From positions 1 through 5,130 of the forward strand of contig CAMGJH010000108.1 in assembly GCA_946056345.1 (NCBI GenBank): a stretch of DNA of 5,130 bases, read 5' to 3'. This DNA comes from an uncultured Lentisphaeraceae bacterium (lineage in GTDB: Bacteria > Verrucomicrobiota > Kiritimatiellia > RFP12 > DVOR01). Below the pieces are notes generated by a model. It saw only the letters and a program-made list of their open reading frames with translations, had not been told where the DNA came from and ran no database searches. Positions 1-5,039 of the stretch are shown here, in pieces; positions within the stretch are counted from its first letter, which is position 1; each line of letters starts with the position of its first letter. A program made the translations under genes and the position numbers.

Positions 1-443
1 GGGAGGGGGAGGGGGAGGGTGTCGGTGGGGGTAAGGGGGGCTTGCGGGGCCGCGGTTTGGTTTGGGGGGGGGGTTGGGGGGGGGGTTTCGCAGAGGGGGT
101 TGGGGCCGCAGGGGTAGGGGGCGCCGGGGCAGAGGAGGCCGATGGGGCGGGGGAGGGGGCCGGGGTGGGCGGCGAGCCAGCGGCGGAGGTCCTCGGCGCA
201 GAGGGGGAGGTCGCCTTCGGCGGGTGCGCGCTCGGGTTCGGCCAGGAGCAGGCAACGGACTTCGCTGCGGGAGCCGAGGGCGGCAATCTGGCGGAAGAGG
301 GCGACCTTGCTCTCCGGGGCGAAGCGGCAGGCGTGGGTGCCGGCAGGAGCGTGGGGACAGGGAACCGCGCGCAGGGGCTCGGGGGTGAGCCCACGCCAGG
401 CAGCGGGTTCATCGAGGGCGTAGGGGAAGTCGCCAGAGGCCAT
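1..443 (-). CDS. Unrecognised Cys-containing protein with Pro-rich repeats, partial (runs off left edge)
   Basis: I do not recognise this protein. From ATG 443-441 the frame stays open for about 147 codons to the window edge, so the C-terminus is missing. The start has a weak Shine-Dalgarno AAGG at 450-453, six bases upstream, and lies 8 bp after the stop of the RdgC-like gene, which suggests the same transcript. Codons in residues 1-119 mostly end in C or G, like the neighbours. That part has seven cysteines, including a C29-x-H31-x5-H37-x-C39 arrangement that could bind a metal, and C105, C112 and C118 later. There is no signal peptide or membrane segment. From about residue 120 the protein becomes low complexity: two TPPP units, then an Ala/Pro/Thr/Gln stretch and Leu-Pro repeats at the edge. 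Absence of stops is weak evidence in such C-rich DNA. The start, spacing and the first 119 residues carry the call. Confidence 0.6.
   Translation of the reverse strand, partial: MASGDFPYALDEPAAWRGLTPEPLRAVPCPHAPAGTHACRFAPESKVALFRQIAALGSRSEVRCLLLAEPERAPAEGDLPLCAEDLRRWLAAHPGPLPRPIGLLCPGAPYPCGPNPLCETPPPTPPPNQTAAPQAPLTPTDTLPLPL
3..20. repeat. 6-bp tandem repeat, Leu-Pro coding, reaching the window edge
   Basis: On the + strand GAGGGG occurs at 3-8 and 9-14, followed by GAGGGT at 15-20. Read on the coding (minus) strand this gives alternating Leu and Pro codons. The repeat may continue beyond the window. A unit of six bases keeps the reading frame whatever the copy number. Confidence 0.7.
63..86. 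repeat. Perfect 12-bp tandem duplication containing two G10 tracts
   Basis: The + strand unit is T, ten G, T, at 63-74 and again at 75-86. On the coding strand each unit reads ACC CCC CCC CCA, so the pair encodes TPPP-TPPP. Two homopolymers of ten sit two bases apart inside a predicted coding frame. Single-base slippage in either would shift the downstream frame, whereas gain or loss of a whole unit would not. The tracts can also fold as G-quadruplexes on the + (template) strand. Confidence 0.8.
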
Positions 444-449
444 CGGCGG

Positions 450-453
450 CCTT
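450..453 (-). promoter_or_regulatory. Weak ribosome binding site of the left-edge gene
   Basis: AAGG on the minus strand, six bases before ATG 443. It overlaps the TAA stop (454-452) of the RdgC-like gene, so ribosomes finishing that gene could re-initiate here. It is the main support for the chosen start. Confidence 0.4.
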
Positions 454-1639
454 AGGCTTTGGCGCGCTCTTCGATCCAGGGGCCCATCTTGGCGAGGATG
501 CCCTTCCAGGCGATGGGGTCTTCGCGCAGGGTGAGGAAGTGCTTGTAGAGGTGGAGGAAGGCGTCGACATAGAAGGCGGCGCGGTCGAGGCGCTCATCGA
601 CGGTGAGCTTGTCGCTGCCGGGGGCCTCGGGGGCAGGCTTCTTGGCGCCGGGGGCGTTGAGGGAGGGCATTTCGTCGACAGCGTCGGGGGTGGCGGACTT
701 GGCCTTTTTGGGCGGGTCGACCTTCATCGAGCGGAAGGCGAAGTCGTAGCCATCAACGGTGGCCGAGCAGATCCAGTCGCCCTTGGTGAGGGTGAGGCGT
801 GCGCGGCGGAGCTTTTTGCCGTTCCAGAGGGCGATGCCGAACTCGGGGGTGTCGAGGGGGGTGCCGTTGCGCAGGAGGGTCTCGTGGCAGCCGGGGGCCT
901 TGTCGCCGGAGAACATCAGGGGGCCCTCGAACATCAGGCCGCAGGTTTCGCCGTCGAGGTCGAAGGTGGCCTCTTCCTTCTCCCAACGGTAGAAGAGCCA
1001 GGTGAGGAACTCGGTGCCCAGGGTGATTTCCGGGGGCACGCCGATGGCCTCGTTCGGGGTCATATTGACCAGTTCGAGGCTGTTGCAATCGATGCCGCAG
1101 AGGCGGTAGGCGGCGCTTTCGGGGCAGAGCATCACGGGCATCACGCCGGTGCTCTCGCGGAAGAAGGGGCAGAGGACCTGGGCGGCGGCATCGGTCATCG
1201 CCGAGGCGAGGAGGCGCTGGTGGCGCAGGTCGATGGCGCACTCCATCGAGCCGAAGGAGGGCTGCGCGTCGGCCAACAGGGCTTCTTGGACGCGCTCGCG
1301 GACCTCGGTTTTGGCCGCGCGCGGGAGGACCTCCACCTGGCGGGCTTTGCGTTCGATCTCGAGCTCGGCGAGGATCGTGGCGCGCAGGAGGCTCGGGGGG
1401 ACCTTCTTCTGGGCCGTGACGTGGGAGAACCAGAGCCAGTCGCCGCGCCAGCAGTGCTCCTCGGTGAGGTCGAGATCGAGGGCGTGGGCGGGGCCGGCCC
1501 AGCCGTGGAGGGGCGCGTCGCCGGTCAGGGTCTTGATGGGGGGCAGGGCGCGCTTGGCAAAGGCCTCCATTTCGGTGGGCTCGAAGCCGCGCGAGAGGTA
1601 GAAGGCGTGGAAGGAAAAGGAACCGGATTCAAAGCCCAT
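452..1639 (-). CDS. RdgC-like recombination-associated protein
   Basis: A 395-residue cytoplasmic protein with no signal peptide or membrane segment. The first ~130 residues resemble RdgC, a ring-shaped double-stranded-DNA-binding protein that in E. coli restrains RecA. The match is in pattern: a Gly-Trp at 46-47, then from about K78 a 'K-x-P-P-S' turn followed by a long charged helix (about 83-125) ending in a Pro-Ser-Phe (127-129), matching the E. coli block 'K-I-L-P-S-P' to 'A-F-S-R-F'. Residues 210-223 (EFLTWLFYRWEKEE) are typical of the longer RdgC-like proteins outside the Gammaproteobacteria. A Lys/Pro/Ala linker (about 308-343) leads to a C-terminal helical part (344-395). At 395 residues it is longer than E. 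coli RdgC (about 300). ATG 1639 is preceded by GAGGAG with a 7-base spacer. It lies 4 bp after tatC, so the two are probably co-translated. Recognised from memory of the family, so the specific function is inferred. Confidence 0.7.
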   Translation of the reverse strand: MGFESGSFSFHAFYLSRGFEPTEMEAFAKRALPPIKTLTGDAPLHGWAGPAHALDLDLTEEHCWRGDWLWFSHVTAQKKVPPSLLRATILAELEIERKARQVEVLPRAAKTEVRERVQEALLADAQPSFGSMECAIDLRHQRLLASAMTDAAAQVLCPFFRESTGVMPVMLCPESAAYRLCGIDCNSLELVNMTPNEAIGVPPEITLGTEFLTWLFYRWEKEEATFDLDGETCGLMFEGPLMFSGDKAPGCHETLLRNGTPLDTPEFGIALWNGKKLRRARLTLTKGDWICSATVDGYDFAFRSMKVDPPKKAKSATPDAVDEMPSLNAPGAKKPAPEAPGSDKLTVDERLDRAAFYVDAFLHLYKHFLTLREDPIAWKGILAKMGPWIEERAKA

Positions 1640-1643
1640 AGGG

Positions 1644-2480
1644 TTACTCCTCGGCCTCGGCGGCCACCTTTTCGCGGAGGCGCACCAGCCAGATGGTGAT
1701 TTCGTAGAGCAGGCACATCGGCACGGCCATCACGATTTGCGAGAGGGGGTCGGGCGGCGTTAGGAACATCGCCAAGACGAAGATGCCCACGATGGCCAGG
1801 CCCCGCCGCGCGCGCAGGCTCTCGGCCGAGATGAGCCCCAGCCAGCCCAGCGCCAGCAGCACCAAGGGGAACTGGAAGGCCAGGCCGAAGGCCAGCAGCA
1901 CCTTGAGCACAAAGCCGATATAGGGCTCGGCCTGCAAGAACTCCACCGGCACGTTCATCCAGGTGTTGATGGCCATCAGCGCGCGCAGGGCCAGTTTGAG
2001 CGTGAAGCCGAAGCAGAGCGAAACGCCCCCCAGGAAGAGGAAGACGCCGACTCCGAGGGTAAAGCGGATGAGGTTGCGCTCGTGGCGGCGCAGACCGGGG
2101 AAGACGAATTGGAAGATGAAGTAGAGCATCGCCGGGAGCGCGAGGATGGTCCCGCCCCAGAGCATCGTCGTCATAAAGAGCGAGAAGCCGACCCCCACCT
2201 CGAGCCCCTGCATCTGCACCCCCGCCTCGGCCAGGCCCGACGCGCGCAGCGGCCACTGCAAGGCCTCGATGACCCACGGCGAGAAGGGCGCGATGACGAG
2301 CATCCCCAGCACCCACGCCATCGCGCAACGGACGATGCAGTTGCGCAGGTCGATAAAGTGCTCAATGAAGGGCCGCGGCGGATCCAACTTCTCCTCCTGC
2401 GCGCGGTCCTCGGCGGTCTCCGAGAAGAGACGGCGGAAACGCGCTTGCAGGCGCTGGCTCGGCGGCTGGGTCTTGGCCAT
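1644..2480 (-). CDS. tatC: Sec-independent protein translocase TatC
   Basis: Inner-membrane core of the twin-arginine translocase, which binds the twin-arginine signal peptide and recruits TatA/TatB to export folded proteins. The 278 residues contain the family's six hydrophobic segments. Diagnostic features are H41-F-I-D-L-R46 before the first membrane helix (family pattern H-L-x-E-L-R), P77 in the first periplasmic loop, F-P-G-L-R-R-H-E (127-134; E134 matches E. coli E103 of the signal-peptide site), the F-G-L-A-F-Q-F-P segment (198-205), and L-T-P-P-D (240-244) followed by S-Q and a Pro-containing last helix. It is longer than E. coli TatC (about 258) because of a charged N-terminal extension of about 35 residues. 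ATG 2480 overlaps the tatB TAA by one base (TAATG) behind a perfect AGGAGG, so the start is firm. The usual first-helix Glu is Asp44, and E. coli E170 is Gln203 here; both are mild substitutions. Confidence 0.97.
   Translation of the reverse strand: MAKTQPPSQRLQARFRRLFSETAEDRAQEEKLDPPRPFIEHFIDLRNCIVRCAMAWVLGMLVIAPFSPWVIEALQWPLRASGLAEAGVQMQGLEVGVGFSLFMTTMLWGGTILALPAMLYFIFQFVFPGLRRHERNLIRFTLGVGVFLFLGGVSLCFGFTLKLALRALMAINTWMNVPVEFLQAEPYIGFVLKVLLAFGLAFQFPLVLLALGWLGLISAESLRARRGLAIVGIFVLAMFLTPPDPLSQIVMAVPMCLLYEITIWLVRLREKVAAEAEE
1647..1652 (-). promoter_or_regulatory. Ribosome binding site of the RdgC-like gene, inside tatC
   Basis: GAGGAG on the minus strand, seven bases before ATG 1639. The same six bases are the last two Glu codons of tatC, immediately before its TAA (1646-1644). 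This fixes the start and makes translational coupling likely. Confidence 0.75.
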
Positions 2481-2923
2481 TAGGCCTCCTCTTTCGGTTG
2501 CGTTTCGGCGGGCTCAGCCGTCGCTTCAACGGGCGCAGGCTCCGGGGCGGTCTCGGCCTCGGGGGCGAGTTCAGCGGGCTTTTCCTCAGCCGGCGGCGGG
2601 GTGGGGGTCAGACCGCCTGGGACGGGGGCGGTGGCCAGGAGGTCATCGGGCGAGAGCGGCGGCGGGGCGAAGTTCATCGCCTGGGCGAGCTCCTCGTCGG
2701 TGGGCAGGAGGTTGTCGAGCTCGCCGGTGGAGGCGTTGACCGCCGTATTCACCTGCTTTTCGAGGGCCTGGTCCATCGTCATCAGCTGCTGCTTGAACTC
2801 ATCGGAGGCGCGGCGGAGCACGCCCATCCAGTGGCCAACCTTGCGGGCGGCCTCGGGCAGACGCTTGGGGCCCAGGACTACTACGGCCACGAGCAGGATC
2901 ACGAGGGTTTCGAGGAAGGACAT
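2480..2923 (-). CDS. tatB: TatA/TatB-family translocase subunit, TatB-like
   Basis: Single-pass inner-membrane partner of TatC. The 147 residues show the standard layout: a short N-terminal membrane helix (about 3-17) carrying Glu5, the hinge G18-P19-K-R-L-P23, an amphipathic helix (about 20-60) and a soluble tail rich in Pro, Ala and Glu (about 97-147). The G-P-K/R-L-P hinge and the membrane Glu favour TatB over TatA, which usually has F-G-x-K-K-L. No second tatA-like gene is in the window, so this subunit could be bifunctional or a TatA may lie elsewhere. ATG 2923 is chosen because it directly precedes the membrane helix. The frame extends to a GTG at 2974, but that codon lies in the loop of the upstream hairpin and would add an Arg/Pro-rich stub. 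There is no good Shine-Dalgarno site before ATG 2923, unlike the genes downstream. The TAA overlaps tatC. Confidence 0.9.
   Translation of the reverse strand: MSFLETLVILLVAVVVLGPKRLPEAARKVGHWMGVLRRASDEFKQQLMTMDQALEKQVNTAVNASTGELDNLLPTDEELAQAMNFAPPPLSPDDLLATAPVPGGLTPTPPPAEEKPAELAPEAETAPEPAPVEATAEPAETQPKEEA
2485..2490 (-). promoter_or_regulatory. Strong ribosome binding site of tatC, inside tatB
   Basis: AGGAGG on the minus strand, four bases before ATG 2480, lying within the final Glu-Glu-Ala codons of the tatB-like gene. With the TAATG overlap it indicates that tatC is translated by ribosomes leaving tatB. Confidence 0.8.
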
Positions 2924-2959
2924 AGCCGGCGCGCTTGGCGTGCGGACGCGGCGCAAAGC

Positions 2960-2983
2960 CCCCGGCGCACGCACTCGCCGGGG
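2960..2983 (-). terminator. GC-rich hairpin in the pal-tatB spacer (attenuator or weak terminator candidate)
   Basis: Perfect 8-bp inverted repeat, arms 2960-2967 (CCCCGGCG) and 2976-2983 (CGCCGGGG), with an 8-base loop. It sits in the 81-bp gap between the pal stop (3005) and the tatB start (2923). In the direction of transcription it is followed by GGC and only three T, so it is a poor intrinsic terminator. It could lower read-through, stabilise the tolB-pal mRNA end, or be an RNA-processing structure. The stem is seen in the sequence; its role is inferred. Confidence 0.4.
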
Positions 2984-3004
2984 CCCTCACGCCGGGAGCA
3001 GCAC

Positions 3005-3574
3005 TTACTTGTAGGGGACGAACTCGGCGCGGCGGTTCTTGCGGTAGGCCTCTTCGTCCTGGCCGACCACGGCGGGCTTCGCCTCGCCGAAGGCGCGGGT
3101 CGGGAGGCGGGCGGGGTCGATGCCGTAGGAGACGAGATAGTCGCGCACGCCGCCGGCGCGGTTCTCGGAGAGGGAGAGGTTATACTCGTTCGAGCCGCGC
3201 TCGTCGCAGTGGCCCTCCACGATCATCACGTGGGTGGGGTTCTCGATGAGGTACTCGGCGGCGGCCTCGGCCTTGGAGAGCTCGTCGGTGGGCAGGGTGT
3301 AGGAGTCGAAGGTGAAGTAGAGGGGAGCGAGGTCGGCATCGAGCACGCGCTCGCGGGTATCCTCAAAGCGGTCGGAGCCGAAGGCGCCCACGTTGGGGTC
3401 GTTAGGGTCGTAGCCCGCGCCATTGGGGTCGATGGCCACATCGTCTCCGGCCTCGCCGCCCATCCCGGCGCCCATCGCCTCCGAGTTATCCCCGGCCGCG
3501 CCGTTCTTCAGTTCGCACCCCGTAAAGACCATCGCCGTGGCGGCCAACAGGGCAATCATCAAGGACATCCGCAT
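3005..3574 (-). CDS. pal: Peptidoglycan-associated lipoprotein Pal
   Basis: Outer-membrane lipoprotein that tethers the outer membrane to peptidoglycan and binds TolB. It has 189 residues. An N-terminal signal with lipobox V16-F-T-G-C20 gives lipid attachment at Cys20; the next residue is Glu, so no Asp inner-membrane retention signal is present. A flexible linker (21-65) is rich in Gly, Met, Ala, Asp and Asn and contains three Asp-Pro-Asn units (49-51, 56-58, 59-61). The OmpA-like domain fills 80-189: Y-F-T-F-D (86-90), E-G-H-C-D-E-R-G (120-127), N-L-S-L-S-E-N-R (132-139) and R-K-N-R-R-A-E-F (178-185). Asp124 and Arg139 are at the positions that grip diaminopimelate in this domain. ATG 3574 is preceded by GAAGGA with a 9-base spacer; the second Met (residue 3) is too far from it. 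It starts 30 bp after tolB, the classic tolB-pal order. Confidence 0.97.
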   Translation of the reverse strand: MRMSLMIALLAATAMVFTGCELKNGAAGDNSEAMGAGMGGEAGDDVAIDPNGAGYDPNDPNVGAFGSDRFEDTRERVLDADLAPLYFTFDSYTLPTDELSKAEAAAEYLIENPTHVMIVEGHCDERGSNEYNLSLSENRAGGVRDYLVSYGIDPARLPTRAFGEAKPAVVGQDEEAYRKNRRAEFVPYK

Positions 3575-3583
3575 AACGTTGCT

Positions 3584-3589
3584 TCCTTC
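3584..3589 (-). promoter_or_regulatory. Ribosome binding site of pal
   Basis: GAAGGA on the minus strand, nine bases before ATG 3574. It decides for the first of two Met codons in the Met-Arg-Met N-terminus. It lies in the 30-bp tolB-pal gap next to an imperfectly tandem CACAGAAG pair. Confidence 0.6.
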
Positions 3590-3604
3590 TGTGGCTTCTG
3601 TGTT

Positions 3605-4819
3605 TTACTTGGACCAAGCGGGATTGAGCCACTGCGTGCTCCCACCTGAAAAGGGTTGATAGGGCTTCTCGCCCTTCTCTTCGGCATCCAGCACCCAGAG
3701 CGTGCGCTGACGGCCCTGGGTGCGCGCGGCCACCACGTGCCGCCCATCCGGCGCCCAAGAGGGCGACTCGTAAATCTCGTTCTGGGGCGTGAGGTAGCGC
3801 AGCGAGCGCTCGCCCTGCTCCGGGTCAATCACCGCCACGCGATAGGGCGCGCCGCGCTTCGTGGCAAAGACAATCCCGCGCTTGCCCCAATCGGGCTGCA
3901 CCGATTCCCCGCCCTTGAAGGTCAGCCGCCGCGCCTGCTTGGTGGCCACATCCACAATGTAGAGCTGCGGCGAGCCGGCCACGTCCGAGACGTAGCAGAT
4001 CTTCCGCCCATCGGGCGACCAGCACGGGCTCGCCTCCGCCGCCAGCTTCGTCTCGGTTAGGCGCGTGAGGTGCCGCGTGCGCGCGTCCATCACGTAGAGC
4101 TCGGGGTTGCCCTGGTGCGAGAGGATGATGGCGAGCTTGTTGGGGTCGGCCGGCGAGGGCACCGCCCCCGTGCTCAACCCGCGGAACTCCGCCAGGCGCG
4201 TCACGCTCTTGGTCTCCACATCGGCCACGAAGACCGCCGGGAAGCCCAGGCGATAGCTGGTGAAGTAGACCTGCTTGCCGCCGGGGGCCCAACGCGGGCC
4301 GATGATCGGCGCGCCGTCGCGCGTCAAGCGGGTGATGTTGTAGCCATCGTAGTCGCAGACGTAGAGGTCCTCAATCGCCTGCCCGTTGCGCGAGACGCCG
4401 GTCTTGGCCACCATTGCGAACTTGCTCTGCGCAATCCCCGCCTCGCCCGTGGTGGCATTGACGATGGTATCGGCCAGCTCGTGCGCGTGCTTGCGCGCCT
4501 CGGCCGCAGAGCCCGCCTGCCGCGGCCAAGCAAAGCGCTTCCCGGGCCAGGCCACCGCCAGCTGCTCATTCACTCCGGCCGAACCCGAGAGCTGCCCGGT
4601 CACCTTCACCTGGCCATTCGCGGCCAGACGGTACCACCCGCAGCGCAGGAGGTCATTCTGCAAAGTCTTAAGGAAGGTCTCCGCCCCGGCCCCCGAAGCC
4701 GTCACGCCGCTCAGCGAGAGCGACTGCTTCGCCACACCTGTCACATCCACATCAATCACTGGCGCAGCGCCCAACCACGCTGCAACCATCAACGCCAAAC
4801 TGCACAAGAAGCCTCTCAT
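3605..4819 (-). CDS. tolB: Tol-Pal system periplasmic protein TolB
   Basis: Periplasmic protein of the Tol-Pal system, which keeps the outer membrane attached and constricting at division; it binds Pal. From ATG 4819 it has 404 residues, the family's normal size (about 400-430). Residues 1-18 form a Sec signal peptide with likely cleavage L-G-A/A-P. The N-terminal alpha/beta domain covers about 20-135. The beta propeller follows: D-Y-D-G-Y-N (156-161), a conserved TolB segment, then WD40-like (PD40) blades at W-A-P-G-G-K (177-182), P-S-P-A-D-P-N (221-227), W-S-P-D-G-R-K (267-273), W-G-K-R-G (311-315) and W-A-P-D-G-R (355-360), each followed by strands such as L-Y-V-M-D or L-Y-I-V-D. An earlier in-frame ATG (4828) is possible, but it overlaps the candidate -10 box, and a far upstream ATG (5071) would add 84 residues that look non-coding. 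There is no Shine-Dalgarno site, consistent with a leaderless message. pal follows 30 bp later. Confidence 0.96.
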   Translation of the reverse strand: MRGFLCSLALMVAAWLGAAPVIDVDVTGVAKQSLSLSGVTASGAGAETFLKTLQNDLLRCGWYRLAANGQVKVTGQLSGSAGVNEQLAVAWPGKRFAWPRQAGSAAEARKHAHELADTIVNATTGEAGIAQSKFAMVAKTGVSRNGQAIEDLYVCDYDGYNITRLTRDGAPIIGPRWAPGGKQVYFTSYRLGFPAVFVADVETKSVTRLAEFRGLSTGAVPSPADPNKLAIILSHQGNPELYVMDARTRHLTRLTETKLAAEASPCWSPDGRKICYVSDVAGSPQLYIVDVATKQARRLTFKGGESVQPDWGKRGIVFATKRGAPYRVAVIDPEQGERSLRYLTPQNEIYESPSWAPDGRHVVAARTQGRQRTLWVLDAEEKGEKPYQPFSGGSTQWLNPAWSK

Positions 4820-4826
4820 GCCCGCC

Positions 4827-4835
4827 ATTGTAGCA
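4827..4835 (-). promoter_or_regulatory. Extended -10 promoter element for tolB
   Basis: The minus strand reads TG-C-TACAAT: TACAAT at 4832-4827 preceded by TG at 4835-4834, a five-of-six match to TATAAT with the extended -10 TG. I see no convincing -35 hexamer 16-18 bases further up, which extended -10 promoters tolerate. Transcription would begin about 6-8 bases after 4827, that is at 4821-4819, at or within two bases of the tolB ATG. Confidence 0.5.
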
Positions 4836-4888
4836 CAAACCGCCCGAGCGCGCAGAGAGAAATTGCGCGAAACTCCGACAACGAGACC

Positions 4889-4901
4889 TGCGCATTGCGC
4901 A
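4889..4901. repeat. 13-bp palindrome upstream of tolB
   Basis: TGCGC-ATT-GCGCA, a perfect 5-bp inverted repeat around three bases. Its ATTGCGC half recurs at 4862-4868, exactly 32 bp away, close to three helical turns. It lies about 55-75 bp upstream of the candidate tolB transcription start, a plausible regulator position. The site is seen; operator function is a guess. Confidence 0.3.
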
Positions 4902-4905
4902 CCGA

Positions 4906-4919
4906 GTTCAACGTTCAAC
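4906..4919. repeat. Tandem GTTCAAC pair
   Basis: GTTCAAC occurs at 4906-4912 and again at 4913-4919 with no gap, in the tolB leader. Too short to assign a role. Confidence 0.5.
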
Positions 4920-5007
4920 GAGCTCATCGCTCCGCCTTTGGCTTTCTGAGCAATCTGGCGCTCAACACCTAGGCTACGCCCAACACGCCAAAAGGTTACC
5001 ACATATC

Positions 5008-5039
5008 CCTGCCGCTCACCCTCCATACGGGCCGGCAGG
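5008..5039. repeat. Inverted repeat (possible terminator stem of the upstream gene)
   Basis: Arms CCTGCCG (5008-5014) and CGGCAGG (5033-5039), with a possible inner CCC/GGG pairing at 5019-5021 and 5029-5031. Neither strand has a T-run after it, so intrinsic termination is not well supported. Confidence 0.35.

Noticed and set aside
1..90. Poly-G sequencing artefact at a contig end
   Set aside because: Dark-cycle poly-G would appear as G on the strand of reads running out to the left, which is the minus strand, whereas here the G lies on the + strand. Perfect 12-bp and 6-bp units also favour genuine repeats. Not fully excluded without reads.
42..455. + strand open frame in the G-rich left end
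   Set aside because: Gly-rich low-complexity translation; the minus-strand frame has a start after a ribosome site, correct spacing to its neighbour and normal amino-acid composition for 119 residues.
539..1699. Long + strand open frame of 386 codons opposite the RdgC-like gene
   Set aside because: It is rich in Gly, Ala and Glu from reading GC-rich codons backwards, has no recognisable motif, and the minus-strand frame shows real family features and a proper ribosome site.
2924..2974. TatB start at GTG 2974
   Set aside because: The codon lies in the loop of the spacer hairpin and adds an Arg/Pro-rich stub before a membrane helix that in this family begins at the N-terminus.
2498..3649. Long + strand open frame opposite tatB and pal
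   Set aside because: It spans two well-identified minus-strand genes and their spacer, so it is a shadow.
4070..4972. + strand open frame opposite tolB and its leader
   Set aside because: Its translation is Arg/His/Ala rich with no motif, and it covers the propeller blades of tolB.
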